Positions 35,434-43,797 of a stretch of DNA of 64,000 nt are shown here, piece after piece (within the stretch, counting starts at the first letter, position 1; each line of letters starts with the position of its first letter). The DNA comes from Pseudomonas sp. MPC6 (GTDB taxonomy: Bacteria; Pseudomonadota; Gammaproteobacteria; Pseudomonadales; Pseudomonadaceae). The stretch covers positions 5,111,001 to 5,175,000 of the forward strand of contig NZ_CP034783.1 of NCBI RefSeq assembly GCF_006094435.1, given 5' to 3'. Both the position numbers and the translations under genes were made by a program. The notes below the pieces were generated by a model. It was not told the origin of the DNA and did not search any database. It was given only the letters and a program-made list of their open reading frames with translations.

Positions 35434-36453
35434 CTAGGGTTTTCTAACCGTCAGGGGTAATCCGGTGGAGGGATCAAGCCCCTTCTCGGCGCTGAGTTTT
35501 TCGATCAGCTCTGGAGACGGAATGACTGGAACAGCAGAGTCGCGTTCACGTTTCCATTGGAAAGTGCCATCCCATTCGGGGAGGACCGCGGGCGGAAGTG
35601 GGACGATTTCATCCAAGTCTGGAACCTTAGCCCCAAGATGTTCGTGACGCGTCAGGAAATCACTAATACTGCTATACCGAGCCACTCTCTCTGTATCTTT
35701 TTCAAGACCAAGGTAGTACAAATCATCGGAAGCAGGTGGTCCTTTGAATGCACCAGCCAGACTATAAGCGCTCATATCATCGCCGTTTTTAATTGCTATT
35801 TGATAGCTCTGTAGAGATCCGTGATAACGCTCCAATTCCTTCAGGTAATTCGCGTGCTTCCTTCCAGCTTCTTTATTACCCTGATCCATCGCGCACTTGT
35901 ACATCGCAAGCATCACATCGGCGGCATTGGGCACAGAGGTTAACAGTTCAGCAATATAGTACTGTGCGTCCGGGCTGCCCATATCGGCAGCTCTTCGAAA
36001 ATAGGCTCTGGACGCAGCAACGTCTTGTTTAACACCGTAACCCATTTCGAGATAATGCGCCATGTCGTAGTAAGCCCCTGGAATTCCTAAGGCAATATAG
36101 TATTCGACCAAATCGATAGTTTCCGTGCTCGCGTCAGGGGACCGCGCCTGTCCAGTAGACAGTAAATATTGCAGGTTGGTTGCGGCTTTAAAGTGATCAT
36201 GTACCGCAGCTATACGGTAATACCGTGCGATCTCATCATAGTTTTTCTTACCTCTGAGCTTCTCCAAGTAAAGGCTATAGCGAAAGAAAATATCTGCTTC
36301 CTTGTTCAGTACAGGTAGCGAACTATCCTCATGCACGCAATGAAATTCAAGTCTCGAATAGGCGAAGTCAATCTGCGAAGCATCAGGCATAGCTTCTTCC
36401 TTTTCTGAACAGGCCGAGGTAAAAAACAATAAAATAAAACATAGTTTCTTCAT
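35434..36453 (-). CDS. Tle5-type immunity lipoprotein, paralog 1, partner of PldB
   Basis: A 339-aa lipoprotein, signal MKKLCFILLFFTS with lipid cysteine in TSACSEKEEAMPD. Sel1-like repeats (AYYDMAHYLEMGYGVKQDVA; SPDAQYYIAELLTS) and the shared C-terminus. The ATG is 1 nt after the pldB stop, so it is translationally coupled and is the likely cognate immunity protein. The final residues (STGLPLTVRKP) equal those of paralog 3. Immunity by direct binding in the periplasm is inferred from the P. aeruginosa PldB locus. Confidence 0.83.
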   Translation of the reverse strand: MKKLCFILLFFTSACSEKEEAMPDASQIDFAYSRLEFHCVHEDSSLPVLNKEADIFFRYSLYLEKLRGKKNYDEIARYYRIAAVHDHFKAATNLQYLLSTGQARSPDASTETIDLVEYYIALGIPGAYYDMAHYLEMGYGVKQDVAASRAYFRRAADMGSPDAQYYIAELLTSVPNAADVMLAMYKCAMDQGNKEAGRKHANYLKELERYHGSLQSYQIAIKNGDDMSAYSLAGAFKGPPASDDLYYLGLEKDTERVARYSSISDFLTRHEHLGAKVPDLDEIVPLPPAVLPEWDGTFQWKRERDSAVPVIPSPELIEKLSAEKGLDPSTGLPLTVRKP

Positions 36454-36454
36454 C

Positions 36455-38416
36455 TTAATCCAAGTTTTTTCTGGCCGGGCTTTCCTGCATAAACTCAACC
36501 AGTGAAGCAACAGGAGATTTTAGTTTCTGTGCAGTTTCTTTCTGCAAACCAAGCCCCCTCCTTGCTTTATTCTGCTCTATAATTTTCTTCCATTTCTTAT
36601 AGATTTCTGACAACTCCTCCCCACCCCCAACCTCCCCGGTATGCACCCCAAACAAATGCTCCCGCAACGGCCGTGTAATCGCCGGATCCTCAATACAAAT
36701 ATTCAACTCACTGTCCACCTGCATACTGCGCGTATTAATGTTCGCCGACCCCAGCGTGGTAAAGACGTCATCAACAATCATCAACTTGCTGTGCACATAG
36801 ACATCCATCCAGTTGTCCGGCGGTGAGTCCGGCGCAACCAAGGTACAGATATGCACCTTCAGGCCGTTAATGTCCGTACTGGAAATACCCGCGCTGTCCT
36901 TATCCGGAAACTCCTTTTCCAACAGCGCCACTTGGGCGCGTGCCTTGGCCAGATCGTCCAATAAGGTTTTGTAGTAGTGAGCCGCCGCTACATCGCGATC
37001 GACATCCCGCACTTTCTTGAAGACCCCCGCATTCACGCTGGCCAACCGCTCGGTTTGCCGGGCCTGCTCAAGTTCGGCGAGCAGGTCGTCGCGCCGCTCG
37101 GCCCTGGCCACTTCCGGCATCAGTTGTGGGCGCCCCAACTGCTTCAACATTCGGAACGTATTGACCGAGCCATCGCCCATGGCTTCCTGAGAGGAATTGG
37201 TCACGACAAAGAGGTAAAGCGGTCCGTCCGTCTCAAGGTCGCGGCCACCGTCGAGGAGGTTTTGCACCACGCTTTTGATCTTTTCCGCCAGCGGTGGCCA
37301 GCGGAAATACTGATTCTCGATGTAGATGAACTGGGTCATGTTGTTGACGGACTTCAGGTAGAGCTGCTCGATGTCTCTCTTACCTTCCTGGCTTTGGGTC
37401 CGGAGTACCTGCGCCATGACTGGTACGCCATGCCCTGGCCGTACGTGCAGTTGAGCGGCAATGGGTTGACGCGGGGTCAGCAGGTCGACATGGGTTTCTT
37501 TGTGCCAGGCCTCGCAAAAGTTGTGGTTCAGAAATTCCAGCACCGGGCCGGTGACTCGACTGGAAATGTCCTGCCGGGGCGTGGCGCCGTTGCGGCCGAA
37601 CTGTGCGTGGTGACGTTCGTGACTGTGACGGTCATTGTCCCAATAGGCATCCAGGGTGTTATGCCCCATCACGAACCCCACGGCGATCTCCGGTTTTTCA
37701 TAATCCACCAGGACCATTTTCTGGTGGTGGGTCGGCTCGGCAACCATCGCCACCGTACCCATGACTTTGTTGGTGGTGCTGCGCTCCTGATCCAACGCGT
37801 TCATCGCCAGCCGCCAGGCAATTTCTGCACGGTCCAGCAAGCCGAAGTCGCGGGTGACGAATTCGATGTTCCTGATGCCCAGGGAGGGATCATTGCCCCA
37901 CATCAGCATGCGAAAGAAACGTTGCCCCAGCTCGATCGGACCGGTCTCCGCCCCGGTGTAGGCAAGCCTGATCTGGCGATACCACAACTTGTCATATTCG
38001 ACTTGCTCGTCGTTGCGGTTCTGCTTGTACTTGCCGAACCAGTTCGTGACGTTGTCGCCGGGGGTCATGTTCTCTGAAGTCTGGGCGACGCGCAGCGAGT
38101 CGTACCAGCACAGGATTCGGACCTGGACACCTTCATTGGCTTTCTTGATCAGCAGATCACCGATGCGCAACGAGCTGGTGTCGCCCCGCTTGAAATACAT
38201 CGACGGCTGAAAACCCCAGCAGATGATTTCCACGCTGCTTTTGGCCGCCATGATGGCGTCATACACCGCGCCGAACGCACGTTCGCCATTCACCAGCGGC
38301 TCGAAGGTGGCCGGAACAGGTGGGTACTCGGTGCATTCCACGAACCAGGGTAAATTGAGCTGGCACGAGTCGGTCTGGCGGGTGGCGATCGGGGTGGTGA
38401 TTGAGGGTGTGGCCAT
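36455..38416 (-). CDS. pldB: T6SS phospholipase D effector, PldB/Tle5 family
   Basis: A 653-aa phospholipase D. Two HKD motifs are present: HQKMVLVD (H231, K233, D238) with GHN downstream, and HSKLMIVDD (H542, K544, D549) with GSANINTRS. No signal peptide, as expected for a T6SS cargo. It should hydrolyse phospholipids such as phosphatidylethanolamine in the periplasm of rival cells. GGAGG lies 7 nt before the ATG at 38416, whose frame begins 3 nt after the vgrG stop codon. Directly after vgrG and before its immunity gene, as in P. aeruginosa. Both motifs look intact, so activity is likely. Confidence 0.9.
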   Translation of the reverse strand: MATPSITTPIATRQTDSCQLNLPWFVECTEYPPVPATFEPLVNGERAFGAVYDAIMAAKSSVEIICWGFQPSMYFKRGDTSSLRIGDLLIKKANEGVQVRILCWYDSLRVAQTSENMTPGDNVTNWFGKYKQNRNDEQVEYDKLWYRQIRLAYTGAETGPIELGQRFFRMLMWGNDPSLGIRNIEFVTRDFGLLDRAEIAWRLAMNALDQERSTTNKVMGTVAMVAEPTHHQKMVLVDYEKPEIAVGFVMGHNTLDAYWDNDRHSHERHHAQFGRNGATPRQDISSRVTGPVLEFLNHNFCEAWHKETHVDLLTPRQPIAAQLHVRPGHGVPVMAQVLRTQSQEGKRDIEQLYLKSVNNMTQFIYIENQYFRWPPLAEKIKSVVQNLLDGGRDLETDGPLYLFVVTNSSQEAMGDGSVNTFRMLKQLGRPQLMPEVARAERRDDLLAELEQARQTERLASVNAGVFKKVRDVDRDVAAAHYYKTLLDDLAKARAQVALLEKEFPDKDSAGISSTDINGLKVHICTLVAPDSPPDNWMDVYVHSKLMIVDDVFTTLGSANINTRSMQVDSELNICIEDPAITRPLREHLFGVHTGEVGGGEELSEIYKKWKKIIEQNKARRGLGLQKETAQKLKSPVASLVEFMQESPARKNLD

Positions 38417-38418
38417 GG

Positions 38419-41295
38419 TCAAGCCTCCGGTTTCGGCGAGTTCAGTTGGGTGTAGGCCTGGCGAAACCGGCTACGTTCTTTCTGCGCGGAGATGTCCGGA
38501 TGAGGCTGACTTTCGTGTCGATGGAAGCCTTGATTGGCACGTTCGGCGTTGTCCGGATCACCCAGGTACTCACCGCCCACCGGCACGTCGTAGCTGACGC
38601 CGTTAGCGAGTTCGATGCGGTAGCGGGAGGTGGTGACATGATGCTCGACTGCGAACCGGCCGCTGGCATCCATGACGCCTTTGCCTACCTGCGCACCGTC
38701 GGCGAAGACCGTGTACGGCATGCCCTTCCACGACTGATAACCTGCGGCGCTGCTTTGCCCAGCCAGCAACGTGAGGGTCTTGCTGATCGAGGCTGTCGGC
38801 CACGCCGGGTTATCGCGGTTGAGTTGCGCCGGCCCACCAATGGTTTTTTTCACGCCCTTGACATCGACGGTGCCGGGCGCATGGATATCGATGTTGCCGT
38901 CTTTGATACGGATGTAGGCGCCACCGCTGGTGAGCAGGATCTCATCCTGCGCGGCAATCTCGACGGTCCGGGCGGTGGACGTAATGCGCACGCTGTCCCT
39001 GGCGGTGAGCTCGATGCGATCGTTCTGGGCCTGGATTTCGATATTGCCTTTGGCCGCAAACAATTTGGCGCCAGCGGCTTGGGCGAACAGGCTGATACTT
39101 TCAGCCACGCTGGCCAGCAATGATTTGCCGCTGGCGAGGTTGATGTCCTCCCCTGTCGAGAGGGTCAATTGCTTGCCGCTATGCAGGTGGGTGTTTTGCG
39201 GCGTGGCGGTGGCGATGTCGGCCGGGGCCGAGGCGATCAGCAGCGGTTGGCGGTAACCGGTCGTCTGGCCACGGCCACCGTTGCTGATCGCCGCCTCGGT
39301 GTCGCCCGCATTGCGCAATTGCCCTGTGGTGCCGGCCATGCCTTTTGCTGCGCTGCCATAGTTCAGCTGAGTGTCGGCGTTCAGTTGTTCGAGGCTGTCG
39401 ACGCCTCCTTGCATCGGCAAGGCATTGTGCTGCCGAGCGGCCTCGGACAATGACTTGACCCGCTCTTGTGCGTTCGTCAGTTGCTGCCGGGCTTCTTGAA
39501 CATCGAGCTGACCGCCTTGCGCGTTGTTGCGCGGCCATGTGCTGAGGTACAACCCTTGCTGTGCGCGCAAGGCGCCATAGGCATCGGTGCGCAGTTCAAA
39601 ACCGGCGCCACGCAAGGCGCCACGCTGATTGCCCTGCTGGTCGATCAGATAGCCGAGGTTCAACTGGCTGTGCCCGTGACTGCTGTGGATCTGGGTACGG
39701 ACCTGGCCCGTGGAATCGTCCATGACCCACTGGTTGTAACCCCGCCCCTGAATTTCCTGGCTTTTATAACCACTCATCAAACCGCTCGAGTGCCAGGCGG
39801 GCTTATGCCCGCCATAGACCTGACCCATCACCAGGGGGCGGTCGATGTCATTATCCAGGAAAGTGATCACGACCTCTTCCCCTGAGCGTGGCACGTTCAC
39901 ACTGCCCCATCCTTCGCCACTGCTGGCCTGCATCATGCGCAGCCAGCATGAGCCCAGCTCACCGTCCTTCACCAGACGATCCCAATGAAAACGCACGCAG
40001 ATTCGATTGAGGTTGTCGGTAAAAACTTCGCGACCGCTCGGGGTCACGACCACTGCGGTCTGCGGCCCGGGATTGGCTGGCTTGGCATGAGCGAACGGGC
40101 TGCGATAGGCCATGTCCAGGCGCTGGGTCTCGAATCGGTTTTGATAAATACCCTCACCGCCCGCAGCCAGCATCGACTTCCCTTGCCCCGTCTCGAAAAG
40201 CGCTCTCAGGCTACCGGGTGGATTGATCCGTTGCGTGCCGACTGGCAGGTTGCTCTGGGCGAAGAACTCGACGGCGATGATCAGGAATTGGCGGTCCTTG
40301 CGCGTCTTCATTTCATACAACGGATGTTGGGTCAGCTCGAAGCCATGGCCTGGTTGCATCTGGCGTACGCCACCCTGGCCATGAATGCGTCTGGCAGCGG
40401 ATTCGTCCTGTTCGATCTGCACACGGCTGAGCCAGTCGCCACGGTCGAGGTTCTGCCAGGCATATTGCCCACGGTATTGATAACGTTCGAGATCCGCCGG
40501 CGCCGATGCGGCAGGCAACGCCAGCGCTTGTGCGACTTGTGATCGGGCATGACAGAAATAGTCGTTGCTGCTGGATTGCACTACGCCATTGAGCAAGCGA
40601 GTACCGGGGCTCCATTGGGTAATGCTGTCTTGCTGGGCGGCGGCTTGTTGGGTGTGAAATCTCAAGGTTGGCGGGTTCAGGGTCGGCAAGAACAGGACAC
40701 TGTCGGTGAACACGATGCAGTGGCTGTCGACTTGATGTTCCACATACCAGAACAGGCCTTCTTGCTCGCACCAGCGCTGGACGAAGTGCGCGTCGCTCTC
40801 GTTGAACTGGGTGACATAGGACAGCAGCGGATAGTCCCGTGACAAATCAAAGCGGTAGGCACCATGAGCCTGGCTGTAGCGTTGGAACACCTGGGCGAGG
40901 ATGTCCGGGAGATTCACCTCCTGCCAGATCCGGCAATCCACCCGGTATTCCAGCAGGCTGAACCAGGGCGCGAAGACCAATTGCCAGTCGTCAAGACCGC
41001 CATCGCTGCCCAGGTAACGCACGCTGTCCACCCAGCCATGCCTGGGACTCAAAGTGCCGTCGTCGAGCTTGATGCTCAGTTGGACGGCCTGGCCAATGAG
41101 TTGCTCCGGGTCGAAAGCCGGGGTCTGGTTGATCACATCGACCGTATAGCGAGGCACCTGGCTCAGTCGCTCTTGGGCATGGGCTCGCAGGGCGAACAGT
41201 TCTTGCCCTTGGGGCGTCGTCAGTTGCAACAAGCGTTCGGCCTGGCTCAGCGGCTGGCCGTACGGGGCCGTCACGGTGTCAGTGATTGAATCCAC
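38419..41295 (-). CDS. vgrG: VgrG spike protein with transthyretin-like C-terminal extension
   Basis: A 958-aa type VI spike. The gp27-like part covers about residues 15-370 (YTVDVINQ; YRFDLSRDYPLLSYVTQFNE), followed by a gp5-like OB domain (VRFHWDRLVKDGELGSCWLR; GSVNVPRSGEEVVITFLDND) and a beta-helix with DUF2345 (ITSTARTVEIAAQDEILLTS). The last ~130 residues form a TTR/carboxypeptidase-regulatory-like domain (MPYTVFADGAQVGKGVMDASGRF), the kind known to load Tle lipases. GTG start with AGGAG 9 nt upstream. It probably carries PldB. Confidence 0.93.
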   Translation of the reverse strand: MDSITDTVTAPYGQPLSQAERLLQLTTPQGQELFALRAHAQERLSQVPRYTVDVINQTPAFDPEQLIGQAVQLSIKLDDGTLSPRHGWVDSVRYLGSDGGLDDWQLVFAPWFSLLEYRVDCRIWQEVNLPDILAQVFQRYSQAHGAYRFDLSRDYPLLSYVTQFNESDAHFVQRWCEQEGLFWYVEHQVDSHCIVFTDSVLFLPTLNPPTLRFHTQQAAAQQDSITQWSPGTRLLNGVVQSSSNDYFCHARSQVAQALALPAASAPADLERYQYRGQYAWQNLDRGDWLSRVQIEQDESAARRIHGQGGVRQMQPGHGFELTQHPLYEMKTRKDRQFLIIAVEFFAQSNLPVGTQRINPPGSLRALFETGQGKSMLAAGGEGIYQNRFETQRLDMAYRSPFAHAKPANPGPQTAVVVTPSGREVFTDNLNRICVRFHWDRLVKDGELGSCWLRMMQASSGEGWGSVNVPRSGEEVVITFLDNDIDRPLVMGQVYGGHKPAWHSSGLMSGYKSQEIQGRGYNQWVMDDSTGQVRTQIHSSHGHSQLNLGYLIDQQGNQRGALRGAGFELRTDAYGALRAQQGLYLSTWPRNNAQGGQLDVQEARQQLTNAQERVKSLSEAARQHNALPMQGGVDSLEQLNADTQLNYGSAAKGMAGTTGQLRNAGDTEAAISNGGRGQTTGYRQPLLIASAPADIATATPQNTHLHSGKQLTLSTGEDINLASGKSLLASVAESISLFAQAAGAKLFAAKGNIEIQAQNDRIELTARDSVRITSTARTVEIAAQDEILLTSGGAYIRIKDGNIDIHAPGTVDVKGVKKTIGGPAQLNRDNPAWPTASISKTLTLLAGQSSAAGYQSWKGMPYTVFADGAQVGKGVMDASGRFAVEHHVTTSRYRIELANGVSYDVPVGGEYLGDPDNAERANQGFHRHESQPHPDISAQKERSRFRQAYTQLNSPKPEA

Positions 41296-41317
41296 CTTTC
41301 AAAACTCCTTGTTTTCA

Positions 41318-42412
41318 TTAGTCCCTGATGCTTGCGCCGATCAGCCAGCCTTGAGTCTGGTCGGCCTGGGTGCGATCCAATATCCAGACGGCACTGTCGG
41401 AGTCAGCGCTGGCGGTCAGCCAGGCGAGGCCTATCTGCACCCATTGCTCGGTCACAGGCCCGAACCGTGCGCCGATGAGGCTGAGGCGAATCTGTCGCTC
41501 GAGGTCCAGGGCCGGCAGAAAACCCCGGGCGTATCGGTTGAGCTGGTTGAGGCGTTGACCCTCCAGCGCGCCATCGCCGATCAACCCCTTCACTCGCGAT
41601 GGATCAATGGCCGTACGCTGGCTGAGTGCTGTCATCAACTGTTCAAGTGTCTGCGTGTCGTTGCGATCCTGCGCGGTGCGCGGGGCGTGGCTCAGACTGA
41701 TTGGAGCAAACAGCTTCAGAAGACTGTCGGGCTGCAGCTGCGCTGTTTTGGATTCGCGGCGCAGCAACACCGCGCTAACCGCTTCGCCAGCCAGCTGATC
41801 AGGCAAACACGCCGATAGCTGCTCCTTGCAGGCCCAGGTGTCCAGGCTCAGGCACAACAGGTATTGCGCGCCGGCACTGCGGGCAAGCACCTCGGGCAAC
41901 CACAGCGCCGGGACTTGCGTTTGCAGGTCGAAACCACGGTGTGGCAATAGCGCACGGGGCCATAGGCTCACGACTCGATCAAGCCAGTCCATTGCGCGGA
42001 CAGCACTTGGCACGAACAACACAACCTGCGTGTTGGGCCAATCAATGGAATCCCGGAAGGCCGGTGCCCATTGTTTCAAAGCCGCCTGCAGGATTTCGCT
42101 GGAGCGGCCCGGCGCGTTGATGTCTGGACGCTCGGCTGCCGGGGTCGCGAGTCGGCGAACAGGCCGGCGCAGCCCGCGCTCATCGAGCAGGCGTGGGTCG
42201 TGAGAAAAGTCGGAGGGTAAACCGGCCAGCTCGCTCGCTGACAACGGTGCTTCAAAGGCGCCACAAGGTAGCCAGACCCAGGCTCGCACAATGCTGGCGC
42301 AGGTAGAGGCAAAATCACCCTTGGGACATCCTGCTTCTGCCAGGCGTTGCTTTTCCTGCTCGGCCAGGCGTCGCTCGGATATTCGATCGAAAAGACTGGT
42401 ACGGGTTGTCAT
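41318..42412 (-). CDS. T6SS accessory protein, degenerate thiolase/ketosynthase-like
   Basis: A 364-aa cytoplasmic protein between PAAR and VgrG genes. I do not find DUF4123, DUF1795 or DUF2169 features. Several stretches resemble the thiolase fold in order: YLLCLSLDTWACKEQL, then DQLAGEAVSAVLLRR (like the GEGAAALLL of ketosynthases), then VKGLIGDGALEGQRLNQLNR (like IxxLNGExxRxxEW), then a C-terminal hydrophobic helix. The Cys-His-His active site is not evident. Position suggests a helper for loading or folding of PAAR, VgrG or PldB. The fold call is an inference from weak pattern similarity. Confidence 0.55.
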   Translation of the reverse strand: MTTRTSLFDRISERRLAEQEKQRLAEAGCPKGDFASTCASIVRAWVWLPCGAFEAPLSASELAGLPSDFSHDPRLLDERGLRRPVRRLATPAAERPDINAPGRSSEILQAALKQWAPAFRDSIDWPNTQVVLFVPSAVRAMDWLDRVVSLWPRALLPHRGFDLQTQVPALWLPEVLARSAGAQYLLCLSLDTWACKEQLSACLPDQLAGEAVSAVLLRRESKTAQLQPDSLLKLFAPISLSHAPRTAQDRNDTQTLEQLMTALSQRTAIDPSRVKGLIGDGALEGQRLNQLNRYARGFLPALDLERQIRLSLIGARFGPVTEQWVQIGLAWLTASADSDSAVWILDRTQADQTQGWLIGASIRD

Positions 42413-42421
42413 CTCTGATCC

Positions 42422-42676
42422 TTAGAGAACGCCGGTGTCCTTTTGCGTAGCAACCAACCGCGCACCGCAGGCAGTCAGGTCCCCGTCACGCGCGACCGCC
42501 CTGTCATCGTCCAGCAGGGTTTCGTCGCCACTGCCAATCGTGCATTCCCCATGGGGGCAAGACACGCGATCGCCGACTCGCGCAATCGCGAGACCATTGA
42601 TAAAAGTAGAGGGGGATCCTTCAACCACCCGGCCCCCATCAGAGGTCGGGTCGTTGAAAACGATGATGGGTTGCAT
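42422..42676 (-). CDS. PAAR-domain spike-tip protein
   Basis: An 84-aa PAAR protein from MQPIIVFNDPTSDGGRVVEG. PAAR landmarks are GLAIARVGDRVSCPHGEC, then GSGDETLLDDDRAVARDGD and TACGARL; Cys/His residues suit the zinc site at the tip. The upstream extension of the frame does not match the family. It caps the VgrG trimer and is the first gene of the cluster; the accessory gene begins 9 nt later. Confidence 0.9.
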   Translation of the reverse strand: MQPIIVFNDPTSDGGRVVEGSPSTFINGLAIARVGDRVSCPHGECTIGSGDETLLDDDRAVARDGDLTACGARLVATQKDTGVL

Positions 42677-42782
42677 GATGGACGTCCGTGTTTGAACAGG
42701 CGCGAGTCGATTCGCGGAACCACACCGTACTAACGGCCAACCAGTGTCACAAGTCGGCACATTCCGTAAATCTTGTAGCCTG

Positions 42783-42816
42783 GGTCCTAGGACGGCGTAG
42801 TCCGCGTCCTAGGACC
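42783..42816. repeat. Perfect inverted repeat upstream of the PAAR gene
   Basis: GGTCCTAGGACG and CGTCCTAGGACC, 12 nt each, lie 10 nt apart. Each arm contains the perfect palindrome GTCCTAGGAC. It lies about 110 nt upstream of the PAAR start. It could be a hairpin, a regulator site, or a recombination scar; there is no T run. Confidence 0.75.
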
Positions 42817-42897
42817 ATCAACGCCGCCTCAGCCGGGGTCAGGCCGCACACCCGAAAGTGTTCCGCCCCAGAAAGACGTCACGGTACGCAGTGATGA

Positions 42898-43797
42898 TTA
42901 TTGATCGGCAAACTTGATTGCGCGGCGCATTCGGTTCAGGTGCTTCAACCCTTCGATGATCAATACCACCACGGCCAGCCAGATCGGCAGGTAGGTCATC
43001 CACTGCCCCGGTTTCAGGCTGTCACCGAGCAACAGCGCCACGGCGACCAGCAGCACCGGTTCGGCGTAGCTGAGCAGCCCGAACAGACTGAAAGGCAGCA
43101 GCCGACTGGCGAGGATATAAGCATACCCAGCCGCCGCACTGACGATGCCCATGAGCGGAACCAGCCAGTACAGCGCCGGCCGTTGCGCGCCGATGTCGGC
43201 CAACGGCTCGCCGCTGAGCACAAACCACAGCGCCGCCGGGATCATCAGCAGCATGTCCAGCCACAACCCGCCCAGGTTGTCCGTGCCGAGGCGCCGACGC
43301 AATACGAAGTACAGCGGATAGCCAAGCGCTACGACCAGCGTGGTCCAGGAAAATCCGCCGGTGCGGTACAGCTCGTTGATCACACCGATGGCGGCGAATA
43401 CCGCTGCGATTTTTTGCAGGTGCGACATGCGCTCGCCATACACGATGCGCCCGGTGATCACCATCGTCAGCGGCAACAGGAAGTAGCCCAGCGACACGTC
43501 CAGACCATGGCCATTGAGCGGCCCCCACATGAAGATCCACAGTTGCACCGCGACCAGCGCACTGGTGAGCAGCACGCCGACAATCAGCCTGGGTTTTTCA
43601 CGCACGCGCCGATAGATCTGCGGGACCCATTTCCAGTCGCCGGACAGGCAGATGAACAAGGTCATGAAAGGCAGCGAAATGAGCATTCGCCAGCCGAAGA
43701 TTTCCTGACCGTTCAGCGGGGAAAGAAGAGACGTAAAGTAATACAGAACGCCAAACAGAAATGATGCGGATACCGCAAAAACAACACCTTTAGACAC
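42898..43797 (-). CDS. rarD: RarD/EamA-family transporter
   Basis: A 299-aa membrane protein with ten helices. It begins with a GTG (VSKGVVFAVSASFLFGVLYY), preceded by GAGG 5 nt away; the longer ATG frame adds non-conserved residues. Family landmarks are GWRMLISLPFM near residue 37, VSLGYFLLPLTMVITGRI near 105 and LLSYAEPVLLVAVALLLGD near 240. RarD was first named for chloramphenicol resistance, but the natural substrate is unknown. It is on the same strand as the PAAR cluster but separated by about 220 nt. Confidence 0.85.
   Translation of the reverse strand: MSKGVVFAVSASFLFGVLYYFTSLLSPLNGQEIFGWRMLISLPFMTLFICLSGDWKWVPQIYRRVREKPRLIVGVLLTSALVAVQLWIFMWGPLNGHGLDVSLGYFLLPLTMVITGRIVYGERMSHLQKIAAVFAAIGVINELYRTGGFSWTTLVVALGYPLYFVLRRRLGTDNLGGLWLDMLLMIPAALWFVLSGEPLADIGAQRPALYWLVPLMGIVSAAAGYAYILASRLLPFSLFGLLSYAEPVLLVAVALLLGDSLKPGQWMTYLPIWLAVVVLIIEGLKHLNRMRRAIKFADQ

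Noticed and set aside
30699..36453. Idea that the Sel1-repeat lipoproteins are a stress or signalling family unrelated to PldB
   Set aside because: Each follows a pldB copy at 1-2 nt and the arrangement matches known Tle5 immunity loci, so immunity is the better reading.
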